Source of the DNA: Burkholderia sp. Nafp2/4-1b | Lineage (GTDB): Bacteria > Pseudomonadota > Gammaproteobacteria > Burkholderiales > Burkholderiaceae | Direction: 5' to 3' | Assembly: GCF_003635165.1 (NCBI RefSeq) | Contig: NZ_ML058626.1 | Location: 135,558 to 199,557, forward strand | Length of the DNA: 64,000 bases | Part shown: positions 1 to 8,852 of the stretch, piece by piece | How positions within the stretch are numbered: the first letter of the stretch is position 1 | Layout of the letters: the number at the start of each line of letters is the position of its first letter | The notes under the pieces: model-generated | The model's input: only the letters and a program-made list of their open reading frames with translations | Told to the model about the DNA's origin: nothing | Database searches by the model: none | Made by a program: the position numbers and the translations under genes

Positions 1-6
1 TACATC

Positions 7-684
7 ATGACCTACGAGGACTTCGTATCCGAATTCGAGGCGGCGGCCGGCATCGGCGTGATCCAGCTCATGCATTCGGGCGGCACGTTCGGGCACCTGA
101 TCAATCGCGGCAGCGCGGCGGGCGCCGGCTACGCGCTCGGCATCGAGCCGCCGGCCGCGGGCAGCGGATTCGGCGTCGGCGTGAGCCTGACCCGGCGCAC
201 CGAGAGCCACGACGGGCGCAGCTACGATCTCGCGCAGCTGGTCGGGCTGGTGCAGCCCGCCAATGCGCTGGCGGGAGGCGCGGGGCAGCCGCGCATGCCG
301 GGCCAGCGCATCACGCTCGACGACTGGCCGTACATCGACGGGCCGAGCGGCCGCACGTGCGCGCCGGTGGCGATCGAATGGGCGTGGCAGGGCGGGGCGG
401 TCGGCGACGTGACGATCGTGCCGGCCCAGGGACAGATGCTCGACGGCTGGACCGCGTCGGTTCGTGCGGATATCGGCCGCGGTTCCGGCACGCCGGAGCG
501 GGCGAGCATCACGCTGCGCATCACGACGACGTTCCGGCATGCCGGCGAGGACGATCAGGTCGGCGTGACCGAGGTGGCGCTGAACGGCGACGGCCGCTTC
601 CAGACCGTGCACGGCGCCGACGGCGCGCCGCCGCTTCCGGCAAGCGGCACGCAGCCCGCGGCACGCGAACTGCAGCCTGCCTGA
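7..684 (+). CDS. Hypothetical protein, first visible gene of the paralogue cluster (5' end uncertain)
   Basis: I do not recognise this 225-residue protein. The reading frame is open to the left edge of the window, so the ATG at 7 may be internal and the gene may be longer. The visible part starts with an acidic helix-like segment, then a Gly/Ala-rich stretch, then alternating hydrophobic/polar segments (about residues 110-200) that look like beta strands. No signal peptide, membrane segment or catalytic motif is visible. It lies 18 bp upstream of the first family A gene on the same strand, so it is probably part of the same operon and may be a component of that system. The function is unknown. 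Confidence 0.75.
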   Translation: MTYEDFVSEFEAAAGIGVIQLMHSGGTFGHLINRGSAAGAGYALGIEPPAAGSGFGVGVSLTRRTESHDGRSYDLAQLVGLVQPANALAGGAGQPRMPGQRITLDDWPYIDGPSGRTCAPVAIEWAWQGGAVGDVTIVPAQGQMLDGWTASVRADIGRGSGTPERASITLRITTTFRHAGEDDQVGVTEVALNGDGRFQTVHGADGAPPLPASGTQPAARELQPA

Positions 685-702
685 CCGCGAGGGACCCGCG
701 CG

Positions 703-1830
703 ATGGCACGCCACATCCCCCCTCCGCCACCCCGCGGCGCGATCGCGCCCGCGGTGGCCCTTGCTCGCGACGCGTTCGGCCGCGAGATCGTCGACGGTGC
801 CGGATCAGGCGACCCGGGCCGGCAGGACGGCGCGTCGCCGCCGGCGGTTCCGGCCGGCGGCCCGGGCGCGTCGGCGCCGCCCAAGGAGAAGGCGACGGAC
901 GCGATCGGCCGGCGTGCGGCGGCGCTGGCCGACGCGATCGACTTTCCGACCTTCGTCGCGAGCCTCGTGCACGGCACGTACGACGCGATCGTGGACAGCT
1001 CGATCAAGCAGGTCGAGAGCTTCGCCGACCTGGTCGGCGCGGTGGCCAAGCCGCTGGACCAGTTCGCGCAGGAGAACGTGACCGACGGACAGGCGCGCGC
1101 ATGGCTGGTCGAGCAGTATCCGCACGACGTGACGCTGGTGCAGGACGGCGGCGAATACCGCCTCGCGCCGGTGGTGCGCCCGGGCGACGACGACGCGGCG
1201 CCGGCGCCCGCATGGCTCGCCGATTTCGGTGCCGCCGATGGCGCGTTCGACGCGCAGACGCTCGAGTCGGTGGTGTTGCCCCGCGCCCGCGAGCGGGTCG
1301 CGCAGCATCGGCTGTCGACGCTGTCGACGATGGTGCTGCTCGGCATGCAGCGGGTCGTGGTCAAGGACGGGACGATCGCTGCGAGCCTCAATTTTCAGGC
1401 CAAGGCACGCGACCGCGCCGCGGTGCAATATGCGACGTCGAACGATCCGTCGTCGGGACAGACGACCTGGGGCGGACGGGGGACGTCGGGCGACGTCGTC
1501 ACCACGGTGTCGACCGTTGCGGTCAATGCGCAAACCGACACCGATCTGAAGGCGACGCTGACCGGCAAGGTCAGCATCAATTTCGCGTCGGAGACGCTGC
1601 CGCTCGACCGTTTCGTCGACGAGGCATCGCGCAATCTGCTGGAGCGGCACAGCCGGCCGGCGGCGCGGATCGCGGCGCCGGCGGCCGCCCCGCCCGCGGC
1701 ACCGGTTGCGCTACCCGCGCCGGCTGTGACGCCCGCGCCCGCACCCGCGCCCGCCGCCGTGCCGGCGGCACCTGCCGCGCCGGCTGTTGCAGCGGCGCCC
1801 GCATCGTCCACCCGGGGAGCACCAGCATGA
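703..1830 (+). CDS. Family A paralogue 1 (A1): cluster protein with conserved helical block and Ala/Pro-rich tail
   Basis: This 375-residue protein is one of four paralogues in the cluster (others start at 7437, 8853 and 11308). Block 1 (about residues 79-142) begins FPTFVASLVHGTYDAI and continues as a predicted helix ending near ARAWLVEQYP. Block 2 (about 190-237) contains STMVLLGMQRVVVKDGTI, a helix followed by a hairpin. Block 3 (about 292-306) reads INFASETLPLDRF. The last 60 residues are almost only Ala and Pro. There is no signal peptide or membrane span. A GAGGGA ribosome site precedes the ATG, and the stop overlaps the next start (ATGA). I know no named family that fits; a structural or scaffold role is only a guess from the repeated architecture. 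Confidence 0.87.
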   Translation: MARHIPPPPPRGAIAPAVALARDAFGREIVDGAGSGDPGRQDGASPPAVPAGGPGASAPPKEKATDAIGRRAAALADAIDFPTFVASLVHGTYDAIVDSSIKQVESFADLVGAVAKPLDQFAQENVTDGQARAWLVEQYPHDVTLVQDGGEYRLAPVVRPGDDDAAPAPAWLADFGAADGAFDAQTLESVVLPRARERVAQHRLSTLSTMVLLGMQRVVVKDGTIAASLNFQAKARDRAAVQYATSNDPSSGQTTWGGRGTSGDVVTTVSTVAVNAQTDTDLKATLTGKVSINFASETLPLDRFVDEASRNLLERHSRPAARIAAPAAAPPAAPVALPAPAVTPAPAPAPAAVPAAPAAPAVAAAPASSTRGAPA

Positions 1831-2090
1831 TTGCGCCAAGGCCGCTGGGCGACACGCTGGGCGCGTTTGCCGACGTCGCCGAGCAGTTGAACGCGGGTGC
1901 GGCGCAGGGGCTGCGGGTGCGCTCGGTCATCATGGAGCTGCCGCTCGACCTGCGCGTCGCGCGCGGCGCCGACGGCGTCGAGCTGCTCGGCGAGCTGCCG
2001 CAGTTCCTGACCCGCACGGCGTTCGATGCGGAGCCGGCGCGGCTCGCGATCGTCCTCGAAGCCGTGCCGATCGATGGAGCTGCGCGATGA
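1827..2090 (+). CDS. Small protein resembling a trypsin-co-occurring-type domain
   Basis: This 87-residue ORF starts at an ATG overlapping the stop of A1 and ends overlapping the start of the next gene, so it is tightly coupled in the operon. An N-terminal amphipathic helix is followed by two or three beta strands (VRSVIMELPLDLRVA, then LAIVLEAVP). That helix-plus-strands layout matches the N-terminal part of the next gene's product (strand segment LTFAIKDVNLDLRAHVEF), so the two may be distant relatives. Similar small domains have been described next to proteases in bacterial conflict systems (Trypco1/Trypco2); applying that name here is inference from pattern only. No catalytic residues are apparent. 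Confidence 0.75.
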   Translation: MIAPRPLGDTLGAFADVAEQLNAGAAQGLRVRSVIMELPLDLRVARGADGVELLGELPQFLTRTAFDAEPARLAIVLEAVPIDGAAR

Positions 2091-2908
2091 ACAGCAACGC
2101 GAGCCTGCGCCTCGAGGATTTCATCCAGGCCGTGCAGAGCCAGCTCGACAACGCGCAGGCGGCGATGGCGATCAAGGCGCGCAACCTCAACCTGCCGCTG
2201 ACCTTCGCGATCAAGGACGTCAATCTCGACCTGCGCGCCCACGTCGAATTCGTCGAAAGCGAGGTGTGGATTCGCCCGGCAGGCCCGGGCGACACCGACA
2301 GCAGCGCGTTCCATCTCGTCTTCACGACCATCACGCGGCCGGCGATCGAGGAGAACGCGATCGCGCTGTCCGAGGACAGCAAGGACCAGCCGCTCGACGC
2401 GCTGGGCGACGAACTGTCGGCCGAGGACCGCAAGCGGCTCGAATGGGCCGGCGTGCGCACGGTCAGGCAATTCAGGCAGGCCGAGCAGCGCGACATGGTG
2501 CATGCGATCGGCCGCGTCACCAATCTATCCGTGGACCGGCTGCGCCGGGCGCTCGACCGGGCGGGCGCGCCGAGCGTCGAGCGAGTCGAGCCGGTCGCGC
2601 CGGCCGTCGATGCGCAGCCCGATGCGTCGCCGCTGCTGCGTGTGATCGGACGCAATCTGGTCAATGGCGCGCACGCGCCGCTGGTGCGGATCGGCAATCG
2701 GCCGGTCGCCGTGTTGCAGTCGGCGGACGACGAGCTGCTGCTCGCGCCGGGCCACGACCAATGGGCCGGCGAACTCGCCGTGTCGCCGACGAGCCGGCAT
2801 GCGGCCGCGATGGCGTTCGACCTGAGCGCGTTCGCGCCGCCGGCGGCGCCCGCCGGCAAGCCGATGACCCTGGGCGCGATTCCCGCTCAGGAGGAGGCGC
2901 GGCCATGA
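2087..2908 (+). CDS. Three-part adaptor-like protein: Trypco2-like, helix-hairpin-helix-like and IPT/TIG-like regions
   Basis: The protein has 273 residues and both its ends overlap or abut neighbours. Residues 1-85 show an initial helix (SLRLEDFIQAVQSQLDNA) and strands resembling the trypsin-co-occurring domain 2. Residues 104-160 contain LSAEDRKRLEWAGVRTVRQF followed by a second helix pair, the pattern of a helix-hairpin-helix/DUF4332 protein-interaction module. Residues 184-222 (RVIGRNLVNG, then PLVRIGNRPVAVLQSADDEL) resemble an IPT/TIG immunoglobulin-like domain. None of these assignments could be checked against a profile. The layout suggests an adaptor joining the adjacent subtilase to other components. 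It is 4 bp overlapped with the protease gene. Confidence 0.85.
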   Translation: MNSNASLRLEDFIQAVQSQLDNAQAAMAIKARNLNLPLTFAIKDVNLDLRAHVEFVESEVWIRPAGPGDTDSSAFHLVFTTITRPAIEENAIALSEDSKDQPLDALGDELSAEDRKRLEWAGVRTVRQFRQAEQRDMVHAIGRVTNLSVDRLRRALDRAGAPSVERVEPVAPAVDAQPDASPLLRVIGRNLVNGAHAPLVRIGNRPVAVLQSADDELLLAPGHDQWAGELAVSPTSRHAAAMAFDLSAFAPPAAPAGKPMTLGAIPAQEEARP

Positions 2909-4386
2909 CGATCTGCGCACTCGGCACGCCGTGGGCGTCGCCCGGCGAGCGGCAGTTCAGCCTGCCGACCAGCCTGCTTTGCAAGCTGGCGCTCGGCGAG
3001 GCGCCCGAGAACGTGCCGTCGATCCGCGACGTGACGCGCGGCGCGCTGGCCGCCGCGCAACGCATCGACGGCGGTCCGGTCGACCGCATCCTGGCCGCAT
3101 TCGCCGGCCGCTTCCTCGCGGTGCGGCCGTTCAGCGCGGCGGCCGGGCGCTGGGTGCCCGGGCACGCACACTGCGGATACGACGCGATCGAGCAGGCGAC
3201 GGGCGTGGCCCGCACGCTGCTGCTGCGCGTGCCGGCCGGCACGCCGATCGGCGAGCTGTGCGATTCGCTCGCGCAGCTCGCGACCGTGGAGAGCGTGACG
3301 CCGAACTACGTCGCGATGGTCCCGATGGACGCGCCCGGCCGGCTGGCGCCCGCACCGTCGGCCGCCCGGCTCGCGCAGGATGCGCGCGCGCTGGTGCGCA
3401 TGGCCGACGCGCACGCGATCGAACCGGGCGACAGCGGCGTCACGGTCGGTCTGATCGACAGCGGCATCGCGCGCCGGCATCCCGAATTCGCCCATGCATT
3501 CCGCACGGGCGCGGACACCGTGCGGCTGGAGCCCGGCGATTTGTCGCCCGGCGTGCAGCTGCTGAGCGGCCACGGCCATCGCGGCGATTTTCCCGAGGAC
3601 CGCTTCGTCGGACACGGAATGGGCTGCGCGGGGATCATCGCCGCCGCGGGCGTGGCGATGCCGCGCGGACTCGGCGGCGACTGCCGCATCCTCCCGATGC
3701 GCGCGCTGGCGGCCGCGCGCCTGCCGGGCAACGCGCACGCGGTCGGGCTCGGCGCGATCGCCGACCTCGATCGCGCGCTCAAGCTGGCGGTCGACCTCGG
3801 CGCCAAGGTGATCAACATGAGCTTCGGCACCGACGACGCGACGATTGCCCCGAACCGCCCGAAACCGCACGCCGACACGATCGCGTACGCCGCCGCGCGC
3901 GGCTGCATCCTCGTTGCCGCGAGCGGCAACAACGGCAGCGTGACCCGCTACTGGCCCGCCGCCTATCCGCAGGTGATCGCGGTCGGCGCCGTCGGCGACG
4001 ACGGACGGCCCACCGGCTTCTCGACGCGCGGCCCGCACGTCGCGCTGTGCGCACCGGGCGAACGGGTGCTGACGAGCGCGATCGAGGCCTATCAGCTGGC
4101 GACCGGCACCAGTTTCGCCGCGCCGTTCGTCGCGGGTGCCGCGGCGCTGCTCGTTGCCTATGCGCAGCGCCGCGCCTATCCGCTCGACGGCGCGACGGTG
4201 CGCGATCTGTTCGTCGGCACCGCGCGCCCGTTCGCGCCGGGCGCGCCCGGCGCGGCCGACGGCTGCGGCGCCGGCATTCTCGACGCGGCCGCGGCGCTGC
4301 GGGCGCTGTCCGAGCGCATCGACGCGTACGACGCGGCAGGCGAAGACGGTTGCATGGGCAAGGAAGGCAGTGCCGACGACGGCTGA
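2905..4386 (+). CDS. Subtilisin-like serine protease (S8 family), probably cytoplasmic
   Basis: The product (493 residues) carries a complete S8 catalytic set: Asp185 in GLIDSGIA, His237 in VGHGMGCAGII, Asn342 in AASGNNG (oxyanion hole) and Ser403 in GTSFAAPFVAGAAALL. The His motif has GHGM rather than the common GHGT. About 180 residues precede the Asp and could act as a propeptide or a partner-binding domain; part of it (about 90-140) has a fold-like hydrophobic pattern ending in VESVTPNY, typical of I9-type prodomains. No signal peptide is seen, which argues against secretion by Sec. The ATG has GGAGGAGG upstream and overlaps the preceding gene. It is the only recognisable enzyme of the cluster and presumably processes or regulates neighbouring proteins. 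Confidence 0.93.
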   Translation: MTICALGTPWASPGERQFSLPTSLLCKLALGEAPENVPSIRDVTRGALAAAQRIDGGPVDRILAAFAGRFLAVRPFSAAAGRWVPGHAHCGYDAIEQATGVARTLLLRVPAGTPIGELCDSLAQLATVESVTPNYVAMVPMDAPGRLAPAPSAARLAQDARALVRMADAHAIEPGDSGVTVGLIDSGIARRHPEFAHAFRTGADTVRLEPGDLSPGVQLLSGHGHRGDFPEDRFVGHGMGCAGIIAAAGVAMPRGLGGDCRILPMRALAAARLPGNAHAVGLGAIADLDRALKLAVDLGAKVINMSFGTDDATIAPNRPKPHADTIAYAAARGCILVAASGNNGSVTRYWPAAYPQVIAVGAVGDDGRPTGFSTRGPHVALCAPGERVLTSAIEAYQLATGTSFAAPFVAGAAALLVAYAQRRAYPLDGATVRDLFVGTARPFAPGAPGAADGCGAGILDAAAALRALSERIDAYDAAGEDGCMGKEGSADDG

Positions 4387-4443
4387 CTTGCGCGCCGGAT
4401 CCCGTTCACTCCCCGAACCGACCGGATTTCAAGGAGAAGTTAA

Positions 4444-6300
4444 ATGTTTCAAGTCAATCATCAAGTCCGCTTCCTCGACCTCGTCGACCTCGAGACCCGG
4501 GCACGCGACGGGCTGGTCGATATCGTCAACCGGCTCGAATCGCTGAAGCGGCCGCCGGTCGCTGCCGAGCGGGAGCAGCTCGCGCTGTGCAAGGCGATCC
4601 TCGCGGCCGTCTACGACACGAAGCCGTCCGATGACGTGCCGCAGGTGTGCGATCCGCTGTTCGTCGCCACCCGCGAACTGCTCGCCAGCAAGTCGCTGGT
4701 GAATCCGCCGTTGCTCTCCGAGGTTAACGGCCAGCTCATGTTCGGCACGGGCGGCGCGGGCGGCACGGGCGGCACGGGCGGCCCCAATGGCCCCAATGCC
4801 CCCAATGGCGCGAACGGCGCAAAAGGCGCGAAAGCCGCGAATGGCGCAGACCCCGAGCCCGCGGCGATCACGCTCGTCGCACTGGTGCTGGGCATCCTCT
4901 CGGTGGACGCGGCCACGCCGCCTCCTGTGAGGGTCGTGGACGGCAAGACGGTGCCGGACGCCGGCAGCGGCTTGATGAACGCGTTCACGCGCCAGTTCTT
5001 CGCGGCGGTGGGCGAAGCCAATTCGTACGGGATGCTCGCGCAGCGCGTGCTGGCGCTGCTGTGCATCGAGGGCGATCCCGACGGCCGCGGCGGCGAGCAG
5101 CCGGGCGTGGTCACGACCGAATTCGCGCGCGTGATGCGCGGCCTGCAGGCCCGCAAGATCCAGGCCGACGAGCCGCAGTTGCGCCGCCGGATCAACGAGG
5201 AGCTGAACACCGTCCAGAACGTCGGCGGCGAGGACTCGATCGCGGATCTCGGAATCGACCTGCCGAACCTGGAGGATCTGGAGGATGCGAACATCGTCGC
5301 CGACAACGTGCGCGTGATGGGCCCGATGATCGTCGCCGCGATGTTCGACGAGCTCAAGGTGTTCCAGGTCGTCGACCGCATCGTCGAGCAGTTCCAGCAC
5401 GGCACGCTGCCGATCGGCCCCGGAAACGCCGGCAAGCTGCTCTATCGCTACTGGCGCGAAACGCCGAACCGGATCTCCGAGCAGGAGCGCAAGAACTTCG
5501 CGGCCATCACGCTCGGCGTGCCGGGCGGCGATCCGAATACCGCCGGCAACCGTGAATTCAACGACCTGTGGATCCGCTTCGTGTCGTCGGTGTCGTCGTT
5601 CGTGCGCCAGACCGAAGTCGATTCGCTGCTGCGCGCGAGCGTGCCGAACGCGATCAATCACCAGCAGGTGCGCAAGGCCGCGCGCGATCTGGCCGGCAAC
5701 CTGTCGCTGCACGGCTACGGGATGGCGCATTACGCCGCGCGCGAGATCCAGTCGCAGGTGAAGTTCATGATCGATCTGCTGCAGGATCCCGAGATCCGCG
5801 GCTGCTACGGTGCGAAGGACATGTGGCAGGTGATCGACCAGGTCGCGACCTACGATCTGGGCGGCGCGCGCACCAGCTCGCGCTATCGCACGCTGGCGAC
5901 CTGCGGCACGATCATCACCGCATGGCTGGCCAACAACGTCGACCGCGTCAACAAGGCGACCGGGCCGCTGCTCAGCATCGATCAGATCGCGAATCCCGAC
6001 GTCTCGTCGAACCACAAGTCGACCGTCGATCCGACCGACTACGACCTCGTCAACGCGTGCGAGCTGTGGCTGGCCGATACCGCGACCACCGATACGCAGA
6101 TCGAGCAGTTCTCGCAGCCGCGCGAGGCGCCGCAGATGACGTCGAAACCGGTGCCGATCCCGGCGATGGCGCGCGAGATGCTGGACAGCGTCGGCGATAT
6201 CGGCGCCGGCATCGGCCTCGGTGCCGGCGTGCCGGTGCAGGCGGGCTACGGTGTCGGCACGCACAACGGTGCGAGCTACTACTCGAATCGCCCGCACTGA
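4444..6300 (+). CDS. Family B paralogue 1 (B1): large helical protein with Gly-rich collagen-like insert
   Basis: The 618-residue product is unrecognised. Residues 1-95 are mainly helical. Residues about 101-136 are a low-complexity Gly/Asn/Ala run. The rest is helical to about 505, and the C-terminal 100 residues are Gly- and Pro-containing. Residues 330-505 (starting KLLYRYWRETPNR, with QVRKAARDLAGNL, AKDMWQVIDQVATYDLGG and IITAWLANNVD) align by eye with residues 100-268 of the protein starting at 10171, so the two share a module. A strong GGAGAAGTTAA ribosome site precedes the ATG. No signal peptide or catalytic motif is visible. The repeated pairing with family A proteins suggests a structural or scaffold part of the same assembly. 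Confidence 0.88.
   Translation: MFQVNHQVRFLDLVDLETRARDGLVDIVNRLESLKRPPVAAEREQLALCKAILAAVYDTKPSDDVPQVCDPLFVATRELLASKSLVNPPLLSEVNGQLMFGTGGAGGTGGTGGPNGPNAPNGANGAKGAKAANGADPEPAAITLVALVLGILSVDAATPPPVRVVDGKTVPDAGSGLMNAFTRQFFAAVGEANSYGMLAQRVLALLCIEGDPDGRGGEQPGVVTTEFARVMRGLQARKIQADEPQLRRRINEELNTVQNVGGEDSIADLGIDLPNLEDLEDANIVADNVRVMGPMIVAAMFDELKVFQVVDRIVEQFQHGTLPIGPGNAGKLLYRYWRETPNRISEQERKNFAAITLGVPGGDPNTAGNREFNDLWIRFVSSVSSFVRQTEVDSLLRASVPNAINHQQVRKAARDLAGNLSLHGYGMAHYAAREIQSQVKFMIDLLQDPEIRGCYGAKDMWQVIDQVATYDLGGARTSSRYRTLATCGTIITAWLANNVDRVNKATGPLLSIDQIANPDVSSNHKSTVDPTDYDLVNACELWLADTATTDTQIEQFSQPREAPQMTSKPVPIPAMAREMLDSVGDIGAGIGLGAGVPVQAGYGVGTHNGASYYSNRPH
4744..4848 (+). repeat. Degenerate in-frame Gly-rich repeat inside B1
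   Basis: A run of GGC-ACG-GGC and related codons encodes GTGGAGG-type, then GPNGPNAPNG-type, then GAKGAKA-type tripeptides. Every third residue is often Gly, so it looks collagen-like but is short and imperfect. It separates the N-terminal helical part from the rest of B1 and is absent from the paralogue B2. It most likely works as a flexible linker and is prone to length change by slippage. Confidence 0.7.
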
Positions 6301-6350
6301 AGCGGCGTCGCGTGCGCTGCGCCATTCCCGAACCCTGCCGGAGCCGAGCC

Positions 6351-7403
6351 ATGCCCCTGACCTCATTCCGCGAGCCGGTCGTCGCCCGGGTCGAACGCCG
6401 CCTGAAAAGCGCCGCGCGAAGCCTCGGCACCGCCGATCCATTCGCGCCGTCGCGCGAGCTGTTCCTGCGCACGTTCGGCGACGGCGCCGACGATCTGCGG
6501 TTCCGCGACAACGCACTGATGCCGATGGCGGTGCCGTTCGAACCCAGTTTCTCGGAAAGCCAGCCTGGCAAGCTGCGCTTCACGATCGAGCCGTTGCCGC
6601 CGGAGGCGTCCGCGATCGACCGGCGCGACGAGTCGACGCGCGAAATGCGCAAGCTGATCCGCGACTTCATCGGCCGCGATGCGCTGCACTGGTTCGACCA
6701 GGCGAGCGAGCCGTTCCGGGGCTTCGCGCGGCCGGGCGGCAAGCTCGACTACGGCGCGTTCTTCGGCTCCAGCTACGACCGCGACGGGCTCTACGCGTCG
6801 AAGGTGTACTACGAGCTGCCGGGCGACGCCGGCACGATCGAGAACCTGCCGCGCGACCTGGCGGGCGTCGTCCAGGCCGCGCTGCGGATGGTGCCCGGGC
6901 TCAAGCCGCTCTTCACCACGATGGCTGCGCAGCGCGATCTCGGCGGCCAGCGGCTCACGTTCGCGTGCACCGAGGCGCTGCGGCTCGCCGATCTGCAGCC
7001 GGTGATGGATGCCCTCGGCATCGGCCATCGGCTGCCGGGCATCATGCAGCTTCTCGGGCTGGTGCTCGGCGGGCGCTTCGATCTGCCTCCGCACGGTGCG
7101 CTGCTCGCGTTCGGGCTCGGGCCGGACGGGCCGGATGTCGAGCTGTACGTGCTGCTGTCGGCGATCCCCGACGTGCCGCCGGCGTTCCTCAGCCTGCTGA
7201 CGATGGGGCTCGCCGAGCGTCCGCGCGGGCTGCAGGCGCTCGAGCGATGGATGGGCGCGTTTACGCCGGAGGACGCGCACTGGCCGGGCCGCTTCTCGAT
7301 CATCAGCCTGCGCACGGATGCGGCCTGCCCGGCGCGGGTGAGCCTCTACCTGCGCCCGATCGAGTTCGAACTGCCGGCGGACGCGCCGGATCGGGCCAAC
7401 TGA
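6351..7403 (+). CDS. Unrecognised protein of 350 residues, possible alpha/beta-barrel enzyme
   Basis: I do not recognise the family. The N-terminal region contains DPFAPSRELFLRTFGDG, then repeated strand-like segments with Lys/Arg and Tyr (GLYASKVYYELPG, VELYVLLSAIP, RVSLYLRPIEFEL) separated by helices. Alternating basic/tyrosine strands of this kind occur in ABBA-fold aromatic and cyanobactin-type peptide prenyltransferases, which also sit beside S8 proteases in cyanobactin loci, but the resemblance is weak and I cannot test it. There is no signal peptide or membrane span. It lies 50 bp after B1 and 33 bp before A2, clearly within the cluster operon. An enzymatic or an all-structural role both remain open. 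Confidence 0.85.
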   Translation: MPLTSFREPVVARVERRLKSAARSLGTADPFAPSRELFLRTFGDGADDLRFRDNALMPMAVPFEPSFSESQPGKLRFTIEPLPPEASAIDRRDESTREMRKLIRDFIGRDALHWFDQASEPFRGFARPGGKLDYGAFFGSSYDRDGLYASKVYYELPGDAGTIENLPRDLAGVVQAALRMVPGLKPLFTTMAAQRDLGGQRLTFACTEALRLADLQPVMDALGIGHRLPGIMQLLGLVLGGRFDLPPHGALLAFGLGPDGPDVELYVLLSAIPDVPPAFLSLLTMGLAERPRGLQALERWMGAFTPEDAHWPGRFSIISLRTDAACPARVSLYLRPIEFELPADAPDRAN

Positions 7404-7436
7404 ATCGCTTCGTCACGCGTTTTCCGCGAGGTCGCC

Positions 7437-8849
7437 ATGTTCCAGCACGCTGCCGCCCGTTCCACGCCGATCGCGCCACCGCCGCGCGCGGCCGCCCCGC
7501 GCCAACTCCTGCCGGTGCCGCCGGTGCCGCCGGTGCCGGCCGACGAAGTGCGCCGCGGCGTCGCGCAGATGCTGACCCGATCGCAGGCCTTCAATGCGAT
7601 GCCCGACGCCGATCGCCGCGACATCGCGCGCAACACCGCGTTGATCGCCGACTATCTGGCGCGGCCCGAAGGATTTGCCGGCAACGAGATCCCGGGCGGG
7701 CTGGGCAACGCGACGGCGCGCGCGCTCGACGACAACACGGATCATTCCGCGCACGAGGCGGATTTCTCGACGCACAACCAGGCGGTCGACAGCATCGGCA
7801 AGTCCAGGTTCACCGCGGCGGCCGCGCACGAGGGCGCGGCGGTGGCGGGCGAGCTGCTGAACCAGGTGAAGTTTCCGACCTTCGTCGCGAGCCTGATCAG
7901 CGGCGTGTTCCAGTCGATCACGCACAGCTCGATCGAGCAGATGAAGGCGTATCAGGAAATGATCGCGCAGGTCGCGAAATCGCTCGGCCAGTTCGCCGAC
8001 GAACACGTGACGGAGAACCAGGCGCGCGATCACATGGTCGGCCAGTTTCCCGACCTGTTCGAGATCGGCATGGACGACAGCGGCGATACGCCGAGCCCGC
8101 GCGTGCAGGTGCGCGACGGGGTCGACCCGGACGAAGCGTCGAAGACCGTACGTGCGCGCCTGCAGATGGGCGACGGCGACACCTTCGACCTGTCGGACGA
8201 GGCGTCGGAACTGGCCATCGTCAACCGCTTCAAGATGCAGCTCGCGAAGCAGCGCCAGCAGATGCTCGCGTCGATCGTGCTGATGGGGATCAACCGCATC
8301 GTCGTCACCGACGGCAAGATCTCCGCGAAGATCATCTACGACGTGCGCGCGCAGGACACGCTGTCCAAGCAGCGCAGCGCCACCGCGGTCGACCTCGCCC
8401 GCGACAAGGACGGCAACGTGCAGTCGACCTACGCCGGCAAGGGCACCTACGATCGCGGCGGCAAGTACGACTCGAGCAACGACAAGGACAACGGCCGCCA
8501 GTACAGCGCCGACTACTACGCGAAGGGCGACTACGAATACGAGAACAAGCCGATCATCACCGCGTCGACCGCCGCGTCCGAAACCAGCAATGCGGCGATG
8601 CAGACGAAGATCCAGCTGTCGGGCGCGGTCGACGTCAACTTCAAGAGCGACTACCTGCCGCTCGACAAGATGGCGACGCCGCAGATGATCGCCACGATCA
8701 CCGGCAACGCGACGCCGGCCGATCCCAACGTGCTGCCCAGTCCGAAAACGCCGGCCGCCGCCGCACCGGCTGCCGCACCGGCCGCGGCTTCGGCTTCCGC
8801 GCCTGCTGCGGCCCCCGCCGCCGCGCCGGCGCCGGCCAAGGGAAACTGA
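7437..8849 (+). CDS. Family A paralogue 2 (A2)
   Basis: This is the second of the four family A proteins (470 residues). It has a Pro-rich N-terminus with a VPPVPPVPA repeat. Block 1 (about residues 144-210) is KFPTFVASLISGVFQSI with SSIEQMKAY and ends ARDHMVGQFPD. Block 2 (262-306) contains AKQRQQMLASIVLMGINRIV followed by VTDGKISAKIIYDV. Block 3 (398-422) is VNFKSDYLPLDKMATPQM. Between blocks 2 and 3 lies a Tyr/Asp/Lys-rich variable stretch. The tail is almost purely Ala/Pro/Ser. GAGG lies 5 nt before the ATG. It is most similar to A3, which follows after 3 bp, so the pair looks like a recent tandem duplication compared with A1 and A4. The function is unknown. Confidence 0.88.
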   Translation: MFQHAAARSTPIAPPPRAAAPRQLLPVPPVPPVPADEVRRGVAQMLTRSQAFNAMPDADRRDIARNTALIADYLARPEGFAGNEIPGGLGNATARALDDNTDHSAHEADFSTHNQAVDSIGKSRFTAAAAHEGAAVAGELLNQVKFPTFVASLISGVFQSITHSSIEQMKAYQEMIAQVAKSLGQFADEHVTENQARDHMVGQFPDLFEIGMDDSGDTPSPRVQVRDGVDPDEASKTVRARLQMGDGDTFDLSDEASELAIVNRFKMQLAKQRQQMLASIVLMGINRIVVTDGKISAKIIYDVRAQDTLSKQRSATAVDLARDKDGNVQSTYAGKGTYDRGGKYDSSNDKDNGRQYSADYYAKGDYEYENKPIITASTAASETSNAAMQTKIQLSGAVDVNFKSDYLPLDKMATPQMIATITGNATPADPNVLPSPKTPAAAAPAAAPAAASASAPAAAPAAAPAPAKGN

Positions 8850-8852
8850 GCC

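Noticed and set aside
357..2090. A 577-codon frame overlapping the first cluster genes
   Set aside because: Its product is Arg-rich shadow sequence of the A1 gene in another frame; only the last 87 codons (1827-2090) form a plausible protein and are annotated alone.
4744..4848. Tail-fibre or true collagen domain in B1
   Set aside because: The Gly triplet pattern is short and irregular and the protein has no fibre-like or adhesin domain.
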